NCBI GenBank assembly: GCA_903876815.1
Contig: CAIRBL010000055.1
Span: forward strand, 1 to 35,703
From: an uncultured bacterium
GTDB taxonomy: Bacteria; Patescibacteriota; Patescibacteriia; UBA1558; GWA2-36-10
Direction: 5' to 3'
DNA length: 35,703 nt
Shown here: piece after piece, positions 17,273 to 27,072 of the stretch
How the letters are laid out: every line of letters starts with the position of its first letter
How positions within the stretch are numbered: position 1 is the first letter of the stretch
Made by a program: the position numbers and the translations under genes
Notes under the pieces: model-generated
Seen by the model: only the letters and a program-made list of their open reading frames with translations
What the model was told of the DNA's origin: nothing
The model's database searches: none

Positions 17273-17965
17273 ATGTCATTTTTTACAGAGTATAAACAAG
17301 TTTTGAGTGCTTATTCTAGTAAGTCAGACGCTAATATGAGTTTGATACTAGAAAATATAGAGGCTTTGGAAAACAGAAAAAATTTTTTACAGACCCACCA
17401 AGTTTCTTTGGAAAATTTAGTTTCTACTGGCTTAGTACATGGAGATACAATAGCACTTGTATCAGCACGAGATAGGGGCAAATTAATATCTCAAACAGAC
17501 GCTCTCATTACACAAGATAAAAATGTTTTTTTAAGCGTCACTTTTGCTGACTGTCTGCCGATATTTTATTTTGTGCCTCAGTATAATATCGTTGGTTTAG
17601 CGCATGCAGGTTGGCGAGGGGTGGCTAAAAATTTAGCTGCTAAAATGATACAAACTTTGAGTCAAGAGTTTCAAGTCAAAGCATCTGACATTTTGGTTGG
17701 TATTGGTCCACATATTTGTCCGAAGCATTATCAGGTTGGCGCTGAGGTGACGCGGGTCTTTGTTCGATATCCGGAAGCCTTAGATAGCGATTATTTAGAT
17801 TTAGAAAAAGTAGTCAAAATACAGCTGAGTGATGCTGGTGTTTTGGCGACTAATATTAGTAGTAGCAACTTATGTACTTTTGAAAGAGATGATTTATTTT
17901 TTTCTTATCGTCGTGATCGGCCGAAAGACTTGCAGACCATGTTGGCAATAATTGGTTTGAGATAG
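17273..17965 (+). CDS. pgeF: Multicopper polyphenol oxidase / purine nucleoside phosphorylase, YfiH family
   Basis: LVHGDTIALV, SVTFADCLPIFYF, VGLAHAGWRGVAKNL, VGIGPHICPKHYQVG. Confidence 0.92.
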   Translation: MSFFTEYKQVLSAYSSKSDANMSLILENIEALENRKNFLQTHQVSLENLVSTGLVHGDTIALVSARDRGKLISQTDALITQDKNVFLSVTFADCLPIFYFVPQYNIVGLAHAGWRGVAKNLAAKMIQTLSQEFQVKASDILVGIGPHICPKHYQVGAEVTRVFVRYPEALDSDYLDLEKVVKIQLSDAGVLATNISSSNLCTFERDDLFFSYRRDRPKDLQTMLAIIGLR

Positions 17966-18021
17966 ACAAACTAAGGCAATAAGTCTTATAATAATAAAAG
18001 AATGATTATTAACTAAAAAAT

Positions 18022-19077
18022 ATGAACATGGAACAAAATCTAGAACAAAATTCACAAGCACCAATGGTCAATGCGGGCGTTGTAAACACCATGGCAGCTC
18101 CAGTAGTTGATCAAAGGCTCATAAAAGGACCTAAGGCTTTATTTTGGTATTTGACTTTATTTTTTTCTTTAAGTATTACAGCTTTTGCTATTGGCGGTTT
18201 ATGGTTTCAATTTATTAATAAATTTTTACCAAAAGCTATTAATAATAGCTACAGCATGTCTTTTGATCGTATTAGCCAAACAGCTGTCAAAATGGAGATT
18301 GCCTCTTTGATTATCGCTGTACCAGTTTTTTTCCTGTTGAGTTTTTTTATTCGTAAGGCTTTAGCAGCTGGTTATTTGGCAGTTGAAAGCAAAATTAGGC
18401 TTTGGATTTCTTATATTATTTTATTTTTTGTGGTGGCTATTGCAGTGGGTGATTTGATTGCTATTTTATTTTCTTTTTTGGATGGCGATTTTACTAATAG
18501 ATTTTTACTGAAAGCTTTTGCTATTTTATTTATAGTAGCGTGGATTTTTAGCTATTATTTTTTAGAGCTAAAATCTCATGTCGCTTTAGTCGGCTCTAAT
18601 TTGCCAAAAATAATAGGCATTTTGTCATTAGTGATCATCGTGATTTCTATTATTGGTTCATTCTTTATTATTGATTCACCGATGCAAACTAGAAAGAAGG
18701 CCTTTGATCAAAAAAGGGTCAATAACATTTCATCGATAAAGAGTAGCGTGCAGTCATATTATACGCAAAAAGGTTCTTTGCCTGCTAGTTTAGCTGACTT
18801 GCAAGCAAATTATAGCTACGGTCAAATAAATGATCCAGAAACAGGCCTGCCATTAGAGTATAAAATAATAAGCGCCACAAGCTATAAGTTATGTGCAGAT
18901 TTTGATACCAATAGCGAGGATCAAGTAAATAATGGTTATAGTTATGATTATTATGGTAATAATAGTCTGAAGCATCCATCTGGTCATTATTGTTTTGATG
19001 TGACTGTTTCAGTGCCGGCTAATAAACAATTAAATAACTTGGATACAAATACAGTGAATCTCGGCACTCGTCAATAA
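18022..19077 (+). CDS. DUF5671-like membrane protein with type IV pilin/GspG-like C-terminal domain
   Basis: KGPKALFWYLTLFFSLSITAFAIGGLWFQFINKF N-terminal module; C-term KRVNNISSIKSSVQSYYTQKGSLPASLADL...DPETGLPLEY. Confidence 0.75.
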   Translation: MNMEQNLEQNSQAPMVNAGVVNTMAAPVVDQRLIKGPKALFWYLTLFFSLSITAFAIGGLWFQFINKFLPKAINNSYSMSFDRISQTAVKMEIASLIIAVPVFFLLSFFIRKALAAGYLAVESKIRLWISYIILFFVVAIAVGDLIAILFSFLDGDFTNRFLLKAFAILFIVAWIFSYYFLELKSHVALVGSNLPKIIGILSLVIIVISIIGSFFIIDSPMQTRKKAFDQKRVNNISSIKSSVQSYYTQKGSLPASLADLQANYSYGQINDPETGLPLEYKIISATSYKLCADFDTNSEDQVNNGYSYDYYGNNSLKHPSGHYCFDVTVSVPANKQLNNLDTNTVNLGTRQ

Positions 19078-19098
19078 TTAGATATTATTTTAGGGATG

Positions 19099-19131
19099 AA
19101 AAATAATTGCAACTGACTTGCAATTATTTTT
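19099..19131. promoter_or_regulatory. 14-bp perfect palindrome upstream of fur gene (operator and/or terminator)
   Basis: AAAAATAATTGCAA-ctgac-TTGCAATTATTTTT; TTGCAA doubles as a possible -35 with TAAGCT 17 nt downstream. Confidence 0.6.
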
Positions 19132-19153
19132 TGTTTGTGCTAAGCTCTTTTTT

Positions 19154-19528
19154 ATGAAAGAGGATTTATTAAAACAAGCAGGTTTAAGCAAAACCCAAGC
19201 AAGAACAGTTATTTTAGCTTTTTTAAAGAAACACAAAACTTTAGTTTCGGCAGGGGATATTTTTAAAGGCTTATCTGGAAGCTTGGACAGAGTGACTGTT
19301 TATCGTAATCTAGAAGCGCTAGAAAAAGCGGGTTTAGTTTTTAAAGAGTTAGCTGAAAAAGAAGCTTTGTATTATTTAGCTGATAAACAGCATCATCATA
19401 TCACTTGCCAAAAATGTGGCTTTACTCAATGCTTGCCTTGTGATCATATTTTTCAAAAGATAAAAAATTTTAGCCAAGTAAAACATCAGCTGGTTTTAAG
19501 TGGTTTATGTAATAAGTGTAATAAATAA
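19154..19528 (+). CDS. Fur/Zur family metal-dependent regulator
   Basis: SGSLDRVTVYRNLEALEKAGLVFK; HHHITCQKCGFTQCLPC; C-terminal CNKCNK. Confidence 0.92.
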   Translation: MKEDLLKQAGLSKTQARTVILAFLKKHKTLVSAGDIFKGLSGSLDRVTVYRNLEALEKAGLVFKELAEKEALYYLADKQHHHITCQKCGFTQCLPCDHIFQKIKNFSQVKHQLVLSGLCNKCNK

Positions 19529-19532
19529 TTTT

Positions 19533-20300
19533 ATGTTATTAAGTATTATCATAGCGACAATTTTAGTGAGCCTTATTTCTTTGCTTGGTATTTTGTTTAT
19601 TTTTAATCGGCCAGTTAAAGAAAATTTTTTGCGCATCTTGATTAGTTTATCGGCCGGTGGTTTATTGAGTGTAGTTTTTTTAGATTTATTGCCAGAGGCC
19701 ATAGAAGCAGATTTGTATGAGCCACATTTGATTTTTGGTGTGGTGTTAGCCAGTATTATTTTTTTCTTTTTGTTTGAAAAAGTCTTACATTGGCATCATT
19801 GTCGTTGTGATTATCATGCAGAGCATGAACAGCACGATGATAAAAAACATTTGATTTATATCAATCTTATTGGCGACGCAGTTCACAATATAGTAGATGG
19901 TTTTTTGATTGCGGCTTCATTCATGTTGGATTTTCATGCTGGTTTGATTGTAACCATAGCTGTAATTTTGCATGAGATTCCCCAAGAGGTTTCTGACTTT
20001 GGCGTTTTGCTTTATGCTGGACTTTCTAAAGCCAAAGCCTTGCTAGCTAATTTATTGGTCGCTTTGACAGCAGTTTTGGGAGCAATAATTTTTTATTTTT
20101 TTGGGCAGAGTTTTGAGAGTGTGATACCTTTGATGGTCGCTTTTGCTGCTGGTAATTTTATTTATCTTTCTATGTCAGATCTTATTCCTGAACTTCACCA
20201 TGAAAAAGATGCTAAGCAGATTTTAAAAAATTCTCTTTGGTTATTAATAGGAGTTTTGATTATTTATTTGCTGATCACGATATTGCCACACGAACATTAA
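19533..20300 (+). CDS. ZIP family metal transporter
   Basis: His-rich loop HWHHCRCDYHAEHEQHDDKKH; NLIGDAVHNIVDGFLIAASF; ILHEIPQEVSDFGVLLYAG. Confidence 0.93.
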   Translation: MLLSIIIATILVSLISLLGILFIFNRPVKENFLRILISLSAGGLLSVVFLDLLPEAIEADLYEPHLIFGVVLASIIFFFLFEKVLHWHHCRCDYHAEHEQHDDKKHLIYINLIGDAVHNIVDGFLIAASFMLDFHAGLIVTIAVILHEIPQEVSDFGVLLYAGLSKAKALLANLLVALTAVLGAIIFYFFGQSFESVIPLMVAFAAGNFIYLSMSDLIPELHHEKDAKQILKNSLWLLIGVLIIYLLITILPHEH

Positions 20301-20308
20301 TAGGTTTG

Positions 20309-20333
20309 AAAAATCGCCAAATAGGCGATTTTT
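20309..20333 (+). terminator. Rho-independent terminator
   Basis: aaatcgccaaataggcgattttttg. Confidence 0.75.
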
Positions 20334-20391
20334 TGTTATAATGAAGTTGTTAAAAAATAAAATATCCGGCATCCGCCGGACAAGAAAATTT

Positions 20392-20874
20392 ATGAAATGT
20401 AAAATTAAATCTTGGCCAAAACTATTATTTAGTTTATTTATTACCCAAGCCGCTGGTGGTATTGGCTCTATTTTTACCATGCCAAAAATTGATACTTGGT
20501 ATGAAACTTTAAATAAGCCTTTTTTTCAGCCGCCAAATTGGCTTTTTGGTCCAGTATGGACAATATTATTTTTGTTGATGGGTATTAGTTTGTATTTAGT
20601 CTGGACTGGCAGCTGGCATCACAAATTAAAAGAAGAGGCAATGCTGATTTTTATTGCGCAGTTAGTGTTAAATGTTTTTTGGTCTATTGCCTTTTTTGGT
20701 TTCCAAAATACAGCTCTAGCTTTTTTAGAAATTTTGGTTTTATGGACTAGCATTTTGTTTACTATTTTATATTTTGCCAAGCTTAATAAAACGGCGGCTT
20801 ATTTATTGGTGCCTTATATTTTTTGGGTGTCATTTGCTAGCGTCTTAAATTTTGCCATTTGGTATCTAAATTAA
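20392..20874 (+). CDS. tspO: TspO/MBR family protein
   Basis: FITQAAGGIGSIFTMPKIDTWYETLNKPFFQPPNWLFGPVWTILFLLMGISLYLVW. Confidence 0.92.
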   Translation: MKCKIKSWPKLLFSLFITQAAGGIGSIFTMPKIDTWYETLNKPFFQPPNWLFGPVWTILFLLMGISLYLVWTGSWHHKLKEEAMLIFIAQLVLNVFWSIAFFGFQNTALAFLEILVLWTSILFTILYFAKLNKTAAYLLVPYIFWVSFASVLNFAIWYLN

Positions 20875-20887
20875 AGATTTTTTTGTT

Positions 20888-20953
20888 CTCCGCCTGACGG
20901 CGGAGGACGATATTAAAACGGCTATTATAAATCCCCGCCGTAGGCGGGGATTT
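20888..20953. repeat. Two adjacent GC-rich hairpins
   Basis: ctccgcc-tgac-ggcggag (20888-20905) and aaatccccgcc-gta-ggcggggattt (20929-20953). Confidence 0.8.
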
Positions 20954-20984
20954 AAGCAGATAAATATTAGTAAAATATAAGTTT

Positions 20985-21293
20985 ATGAAATTTACAAAAT
21001 TGCCTTTACCACTGGTAGCCTTTGGGCAAGCTTTTTTGATGGCGCTATATTGTTTTTTGGTGGTCAATTTTATTAATTGGGTAGATAAATCACATTTTGG
21101 AGAAAATCTTTATGGTCCAGCCGTAATGCTTTGTTTGTTAGTTTTTTCAGCTGGCTTATCGGCTTTTTTGATTTTTGCTTATGCAATTTATTTAGCGTTA
21201 GATAAGCGATTTAAAGAAGCTTTGATTCTTGTGGGTTACACTTTTTTGTTTTTACTATTATTAATGATATTGTTATTTTTGCTAGTTGTATAA
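20985..21293 (+). CDS. Small multi-pass membrane protein, 102 aa
   Basis: Three or four hydrophobic segments; no family recognised. Confidence 0.6.
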   Translation: MKFTKLPLPLVAFGQAFLMALYCFLVVNFINWVDKSHFGENLYGPAVMLCLLVFSAGLSAFLIFAYAIYLALDKRFKEALILVGYTFLFLLLLMILLFLLVV

Positions 21294-21309
21294 AAAATAT
21301 AAGATAAGC

Positions 21310-21373
21310 AAGCCCCGCGACGCGGGGCTTAATATAACATTAAAAATAAAACCTCCGCCGATGGCGGGGGTTT
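21310..21373. repeat. Two adjacent GC-rich hairpins
   Basis: aagccccgcg-a-cgcggggctt (21310-21330) and aaacctccgcc-gat-ggcgggggttt (21349-21373). Confidence 0.8.
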
Positions 21374-21412
21374 TAAAATCATAAATAAGACACGGATAAT
21401 AGAGGTGGGGTT

Positions 21413-21464
21413 TGCAAGACAAATAAATCTATGCTATGCTATACCTATACCCCAGGTATAGGTA
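21413..21464 (+). promoter_or_regulatory. Promoter and CsoR-type operator of copper operon
   Basis: TTGCAA-N17-TATGCT followed by the inverted repeat TACCTATACC-CCA-GGTATAGGTA (21442-21464). Confidence 0.65.
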
Positions 21465-21549
21465 ATTTATCATAATCAAAATATAAGCAAAGATGCCCCC
21501 GCGAAGCGGGGGTACTTAAAGGATATAATTAATAATTTAGAGGTGATTT

Positions 21550-21831
21550 ATGAACAAAGAAACAAAAAATCAAAGTAAAAGTTTAAGTGCTTTAAAAAAA
21601 GCTCAGAGCCTGCTCGCTAAAATTATTGAAATGAAAGAGGATAACAGATATTGTGTAGATATTATGCAACAAAACCTAGCAGTCATTGGCCTTTTAAAAT
21701 CAGCCAACCAAGAATTATTAGCTGATCATTTGAATAGCTGCTTTAAAGCGGTGATGAATTCTAATAATACTGCCAAACAAAAAGTTATGATTGAAGAAAT
21801 TTTGCAATTAAATAAATTATCTTTAAAATAA
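21550..21831 (+). CDS. csoR: CsoR/RcnR (DUF156) family metal-sensing repressor
   Basis: ALKKAQSLLAKIIEMKEDNRYCVDIMQQNLAVIGLLKSANQELLADHLNSCF: Cys...DHLxxC signature. Confidence 0.85.
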   Translation: MNKETKNQSKSLSALKKAQSLLAKIIEMKEDNRYCVDIMQQNLAVIGLLKSANQELLADHLNSCFKAVMNSNNTAKQKVMIEEILQLNKLSLK

Positions 21832-21832
21832 T

Positions 21833-23170
21833 ATGGCGGAAATTAAAAATAAAAAAATATATTTATCAGGCTTGACTTGTGTGTCATGCGAAAATATTAT
21901 CAAGGAAGAAGCGCAAAGTATTAGTGGCATAGTGACTGTTAAAGCTTCGGTAAAAACTCAAAGTGCTGACATTGAATATGTCGGCAATTTGCCGTGGGAG
22001 CTTTTAAAACAAAGAATTGAAAAATTAGGTTACCGAGCAGCTTTGGAGCCAGGGGTTTTGGAAAAAGTTTCTCATAAAAAAGCCACACTTGAACAATGGT
22101 TTTATGCTTTTTTATTGGTTTTAAGTTTTTATGCAGTTTATAAATATTTGGCCTGGATTGGTTTATTAGATTGGTTAAATTTTCAGCCTAAAGATATTAA
22201 TTTTGGTGCCGCGTTTATGATCGGCATTATCGCTTCTTTATCTACTTGCTTGGCAGTTGTTGGTGGGGTAGTGCTTTCTTTTGCGGCTAAATATCAAAGT
22301 CGCGGCAATGCTTGGCAACGCAATGTAGAGCCACATTTATTATTTCACTTAGGTCGTCTGGTGTCATTTTTTGTCTTAGGCGGTTTGTTGGGGTGGCTGG
22401 GCAGCAAAATTAGTTTGTCAACGACATTTTTTTCTTGGCTGACTATACTAGTAGCCTTAATTTTGGTCTGGTTGGCTTTGAATATTTTGGGTTTATTACC
22501 GAGTTTAAGTAAATTTGGTTTTAGTATGCCGAAAAGTAGTTTTAAAGTTTGGCAAAAGTTAAAAAACTCTGAACATCAAGCAGCGCCTTTAGTGTTGGGA
22601 GCTTTTACTTTTTTCTTGCCCTGTGGCTTTACTCAAAGTATGCAGCTATTTGCGATTAGTTCTGGGCATTTTTGGACAGGTGCGATGACTTTATTTTTAT
22701 TTGCTTTGGGCACAGCGCCAGTTTTATTTCTAGTCGGCTCCACCACTTCTCGTTTTCAAAATTTAAAAAGTGTCGTTTTTGAAAAAGCTTTAGGCTTATT
22801 GATTTTGCTTTTTGCCCTTTATACTTTGTCAGCTGGACTAGCCACCAAAGGTGTGGTTTTTGATCTCAAGCCAGCAGGTCAACAAAATTTTGTTTTAAAT
22901 CAAGGCGAGCAACAGATAGTCAAGATGGCCATCGGCTACAGTGGTTATGAGCCCAGTGAATTTGTATTGCAAAAAGATGTGCCAGTCAAATGGATTATCG
23001 ATGCTACTGATATGACAGGCTGTACTAGCCAAATTATTGTACCGGATTTAAAAATAAGAAAAAACCTAAGTCGGGGTGAAAATATCATTGAATTTACCCC
23101 AAATCAAGCAGGTAAAATTAGTTTTAGTTGTGGTATGGGCATGGTCAGGGGTAAATTTATTGTGAAATAA
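21833..23170 (+). CDS. HMA - SafE/TauE-like (UreH/DsbD-type) membrane domain - cupredoxin fusion
   Basis: GLTCVSCENII HMA motif; FMIGIIASLSTCLAVVGGVVLSFAAKY...HLGRLVSFFVLGGLLGWLG; C-term GYEPSEFVLQKDVPVKWIIDATDMTGCTSQIIVPDL...FTPNQAGKISFSCGMGMVRGKFIV. Confidence 0.85.
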   Translation: MAEIKNKKIYLSGLTCVSCENIIKEEAQSISGIVTVKASVKTQSADIEYVGNLPWELLKQRIEKLGYRAALEPGVLEKVSHKKATLEQWFYAFLLVLSFYAVYKYLAWIGLLDWLNFQPKDINFGAAFMIGIIASLSTCLAVVGGVVLSFAAKYQSRGNAWQRNVEPHLLFHLGRLVSFFVLGGLLGWLGSKISLSTTFFSWLTILVALILVWLALNILGLLPSLSKFGFSMPKSSFKVWQKLKNSEHQAAPLVLGAFTFFLPCGFTQSMQLFAISSGHFWTGAMTLFLFALGTAPVLFLVGSTTSRFQNLKSVVFEKALGLLILLFALYTLSAGLATKGVVFDLKPAGQQNFVLNQGEQQIVKMAIGYSGYEPSEFVLQKDVPVKWIIDATDMTGCTSQIIVPDLKIRKNLSRGENIIEFTPNQAGKISFSCGMGMVRGKFIVK

Positions 23171-23175
23171 ATAAT

Positions 23176-23382
23176 ATGTCAGTAATTAATTTTAAACTCA
23201 AGGGCTTAACTTGTGAGGCTTGTGTAAAGCTTTGCGCTAAACGCATCAAAACATTACCAGGCGTACAAACAGTAGAGATCGATCTCGCGACAGGAGCTGC
23301 TCAAGTCAGTGGCGCGTCAGAGCTTGATCTGGAGACAATTAAACAAAGCTTAGTAGATATTAAATACGAAGTGCTTAATTAA
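23176..23382 (+). CDS. copZ: Heavy-metal-associated (HMA) domain copper chaperone
   Basis: [39 protein letters not shown]. Confidence 0.85.
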   Translation: MSVINFKLKGLTCEACVKLCAKRIKTLPGVQTVEIDLATGAAQVSGASELDLETIKQSLVDIKYEVLN

Positions 23383-23389
23383 AAATTTT

Positions 23390-26300
23390 ATGAAAAAAAA
23401 GATAGAGCTTAATATAAGTGGCACACATTGTGATGCTTGTGAAAAAATTATTAAAGCAGAATTAAGTGAGCTAGCTGGCGTTAGCGATTTTAGTCTGGAC
23501 GTAAAGACTGGAGCAGCGACACTCGAGCTCGAGACAGAACAAAATACTGAAACTGAAGTATTAGCATCTATTCAGCGAGCCGGCTATCAAGCTACAGTCA
23601 TCGCAAGTGCATTATTGGCAGCAAATGAAGCAGACAAACAAATAATTACTGTTAAATCACAAGCTGCTACCCACGATCAACCTTTTAAAGTCAAGCTTGA
23701 ATCTCAGATTGAGGCTGATGGTCAGGTTCATGGGGATTTGTTGGGCAAACATTATTTTGAGGGTAAAATAAAAAATAATAAAACAGCCGAATTCAGTATT
23801 CCAGAAAATAAACCAGAGCTGCAACAATTCGCAGCTAAGCTAGCGGATGTCAAAAATTTGAGTAGTTTATTTGACGCAGTTTTGGCTAATAAAAAAGAAG
23901 ATAAAATCATAAGTTCCAGTGAAAAAGAGACAGCGGCTGATACTAGTATGAGTCACAGCGCTACAACACAAGAGAGATTAAATCTATCTTTGTTTGGCAT
24001 GCATTGTTCATCTTGTGCAAATATTATTGAACGAGCACTCAAAAAAGTACCCGGTGTCAAACAAGCCAATGTCAATTTTGCCGCAGAAAAAGCAGCGGTT
24101 GTTTTTGATGACAGTCAAGTGACCAGTAGCACTTTGATAGCGGCCGTGGCTCAAGCTGGCTATAAGGCGGAATTAATCGATGCTAAAGATACAGATTACG
24201 AGCGTCGTAAACGAGCCAAAGAGATTTCAGCTTATTTTAAAAAGTTTTGGTTTAGTTTTGCTTTAAGTTTGCCGATGCTATATTTTATGCTGCTAGATTT
24301 TATTACTTTGCCAGGCAAAACAGCTGTTTTGCCTTATGTCGGCATTATCTCTTTGATTTTTACCATTCCTATTCAGGTGGTTATTGGCGCTGGTTTTTAT
24401 AAGGGCTTTTGGTCAGCTTTGAAGATGAAGACTTTTAATATGGATAGCTTGATTGCTATCGGCACTTCTACGGCTTTTTTGTATAGTGTGGTTAATTTTA
24501 TCAGCTATTTTGTGCAAACCGGTTCGATTATTGGTATTAATGGTAAAATCCCTGAACTTTATTTTGAAACAGCAGCTTTTTTGATTACGTTTGTAATTTT
24601 GGGTAAGTGGCTAGAGATTCGCACTAAAGGTAAAACCGGTGAGGCTATCAAAAAACTTATGGGGCTACAAGCCAAAACAGCTAGGGTGATACGTCAGGGC
24701 GTAACACAAGACATTGCCATTGAAGAAGTTGTCCATGGTGATTTTATTTTGGTACGTCCCGGAGAAAAAATTCCAGTTGATGGACAGATCACCAAGGGTT
24801 CATCGGCAATTGACGAATCCATGATTACAGGTGAGAGTTTGCCAGTTGAGAAAAAAATTGGTGATATAGTTATAGGTAGTACGGTCAACAAAACTGGCAG
24901 CTTTGAATTTCAAGCTACTCGCATTGGTTCAGAGACTGCCTTAGCTCAAATCATTCGTCTGATTGAAGATGCTCAAGGCTCAAAAGCTCCTATTCAAGGT
25001 TTTGCTGACCGTATTTCCGCTGTTTTTGTGCCGATTGTGATTGGTTTAGCCATTTTGACTTTTTTAATTTGGTATTTTTTCTTAGGAGCAAGTTTATCTT
25101 TTGCTCTTATGGCTTTTACTGCTGTTATCGTCATTGCTTGCCCTTGTGCTTTAGGTTTAGCTACACCAACATCTCTGATGGTTGGCACTGGTAAAGGTGC
25201 TGAATATGGCATTTTGATTAAAGGTGGAGAGCCATTGGAAGCAGCTTGTAATATCAAAGCTGTGATTTTTGATAAAACTGGTACTTTGACCAAAGGGAAA
25301 CCAGAGGTGACTGACACTTTGTCTTTTGGTGGGCTTACAGAAGATGAGGTTTTGGAAATTTCAGCTAGCTTAGAAAAATTATCCGAGCATCCTTTAGCCG
25401 AAGCGATTTATACTTATGCCAATGAAGAAGCTTTGAATTTAGTGGAAGTAAAAAGTTTTGCGGCAATTCCTGGTCACGGTGTCAAAGGTACTATTGAGAG
25501 CACTGAATATTATTTTGGTAATCGTCGCTTGATAACAGAAGTGTTGAGGCATGACATTGCCAAAATCAATCGTAAGCTTAATAAGCTAGAAGAACAAGGC
25601 AAGACAGCGATGATTTTGGCTACCAAGATAGAAATTTTAGGAGCTATCGCTGTAGCTGATACAGTCAAGCCTAGTTCAGCTGAAGCTGTTGCTAAACTTA
25701 TAAAGATGGGTATTAGTGTGTGGATGATCACTGGCGATAACGAGAGAACAGCCCAAGCAATAGCCCGGCAAGTTGGCATTAGTAAGGTATTAGCAGAGGT
25801 TTTGCCTGAAGACAAGGCGCATGAAGTCAAAAAACTGCAGGCTGGTGGCATCAAGGTAGCAATGGTTGGCGATGGTATCAATGACGCACCAGCTTTGGCA
25901 CAAGCTGATCTAGGAATTGCCATGGGCTCTGGTACTGATGTGGCTATGGAGGCTGGTGGTATTGTGATTATGAAAAATGATCTCAATGATGTAGTGAGTG
26001 CCTTTCAGCTTTCACGAGAAACGATGAGTAAAATCAAACAAAATATGTTTTTTGCTTTGTTTTATAATGTCATCGGCATTCCCATCGCTGCTCGTGTATT
26101 TATGAGTTTTGGGCTGGTTTTAAAACCGGAGCTTGCTGGACTAGCTATGGCCTTAAGCTCTATTTCGGTAGTCGGTAATGCTTTATTATTGCGGTATTTT
26201 AAACCAAACAAACGCAATTATATTTCTACCATTGTACCTCTTGTGATGATTCTTTTCTTTGGTTGGGCTTTTTTCCAGTTTGCTAAATTGAGTTCTAGTA

Positions 26301-26995
26301 TGGAAAGCAAAGGCATGTCAACAGTGGTCTCAGTCCAAACAGCTTCGACATTAAATAGTTTTATTGCCAATGGACAAACAAAGATTAATTTCGTTGAAGG
26401 TGATCCTAAATTATTTTTAGGAGCTAATAGTTTGCCAGGAGTGCTTAAGGCTAATGAGGGTACTTTGAATATCGGAGAAAACGAAATAGTTATCGGCTAT
26501 GATGAAGCCATGATGATGAAAAAAGAAAATCTCATCAATGGAGTCGGAGACACCATTAATAACTTTTTTGGTCTTTCAAGCGTGAAGGTGGTGGGCATTA
26601 TTGAACAGACTGGTACAGTGCTGGATAAGTACCATTTTGTCAATAATTCTACGCTCAATAGTATAACAAATTTTGCTGATTTGAAGTTCGTAGCTGAAAA
26701 AGAGATTATCAAGGGATTTTATTTTATCGCCACACCCGCTAATATTCCGGATAAATTGAATGGTTCAATTCAAGGATTTGATCCAGTAAACCTGGGCGGC
26801 AAAAGGTATTTACCGGTATATATTGGTAGTGACGAAGCTAAAATGATGATTGATAAAAAACTCATTGCTAAGACCGGAGATACTATTGACAACTTTTTTG
26901 GCAATAATGTGATAGTCGCAAGCATTTTACCAGAAACAAAAACTGTATTGGATTCCTTACATTATGTCGGCCAGGGATTTGAACTAAAAAAATAA
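23390..26995 (+). CDS. copA: Cu+-translocating P1B-type ATPase with two HMA domains and an unusual C-terminal extension
   Basis: [11 protein letters not shown] and [71 protein letters not shown]; extra about 260 aa after the last canonical TM. Confidence 0.95.
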   Translation: MKKKIELNISGTHCDACEKIIKAELSELAGVSDFSLDVKTGAATLELETEQNTETEVLASIQRAGYQATVIASALLAANEADKQIITVKSQAATHDQPFKVKLESQIEADGQVHGDLLGKHYFEGKIKNNKTAEFSIPENKPELQQFAAKLADVKNLSSLFDAVLANKKEDKIISSSEKETAADTSMSHSATTQERLNLSLFGMHCSSCANIIERALKKVPGVKQANVNFAAEKAAVVFDDSQVTSSTLIAAVAQAGYKAELIDAKDTDYERRKRAKEISAYFKKFWFSFALSLPMLYFMLLDFITLPGKTAVLPYVGIISLIFTIPIQVVIGAGFYKGFWSALKMKTFNMDSLIAIGTSTAFLYSVVNFISYFVQTGSIIGINGKIPELYFETAAFLITFVILGKWLEIRTKGKTGEAIKKLMGLQAKTARVIRQGVTQDIAIEEVVHGDFILVRPGEKIPVDGQITKGSSAIDESMITGESLPVEKKIGDIVIGSTVNKTGSFEFQATRIGSETALAQIIRLIEDAQGSKAPIQGFADRISAVFVPIVIGLAILTFLIWYFFLGASLSFALMAFTAVIVIACPCALGLATPTSLMVGTGKGAEYGILIKGGEPLEAACNIKAVIFDKTGTLTKGKPEVTDTLSFGGLTEDEVLEISASLEKLSEHPLAEAIYTYANEEALNLVEVKSFAAIPGHGVKGTIESTEYYFGNRRLITEVLRHDIAKINRKLNKLEEQGKTAMILATKIEILGAIAVADTVKPSSAEAVAKLIKMGISVWMITGDNERTAQAIARQVGISKVLAEVLPEDKAHEVKKLQAGGIKVAMVGDGINDAPALAQADLGIAMGSGTDVAMEAGGIVIMKNDLNDVVSAFQLSRETMSKIKQNMFFALFYNVIGIPIAARVFMSFGLVLKPELAGLAMALSSISVVGNALLLRYFKPNKRNYISTIVPLVMILFFGWAFFQFAKLSSSMESKGMSTVVSVQTASTLNSFIANGQTKINFVEGDPKLFLGANSLPGVLKANEGTLNIGENEIVIGYDEAMMMKKENLINGVGDTINNFFGLSSVKVVGIIEQTGTVLDKYHFVNNSTLNSITNFADLKFVAEKEIIKGFYFIATPANIPDKLNGSIQGFDPVNLGGKRYLPVYIGSDEAKMMIDKKLIAKTGDTIDNFFGNNVIVASILPETKTVLDSLHYVGQGFELKK

Positions 26996-27020
26996 AAAAT
27001 ATTTTCTTTAATTAATCACA

Positions 27021-27063
27021 AAAGCCCCCGCCCCTTCGACTATGCTCAGGGCGGGGGCTTTTA
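27021..27063. terminator. GC-rich bidirectional terminator with repeat-like loop
   Basis: aaagcccccgcc...ggcgggggcttt, loop contains ccttcgactatgctcagg. Confidence 0.7.
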
Positions 27064-27072
27064 AAAAAAACT

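Noticed and set aside
20888-21512. CRISPR-like array from the GC-rich repeats
   Set aside because: Repeats differ in sequence, spacing is irregular, and no cas genes are present.
24694-26712. Minus-strand ORFs inside copA
   Set aside because: Shadow ORFs antisense to a clear P-type ATPase.
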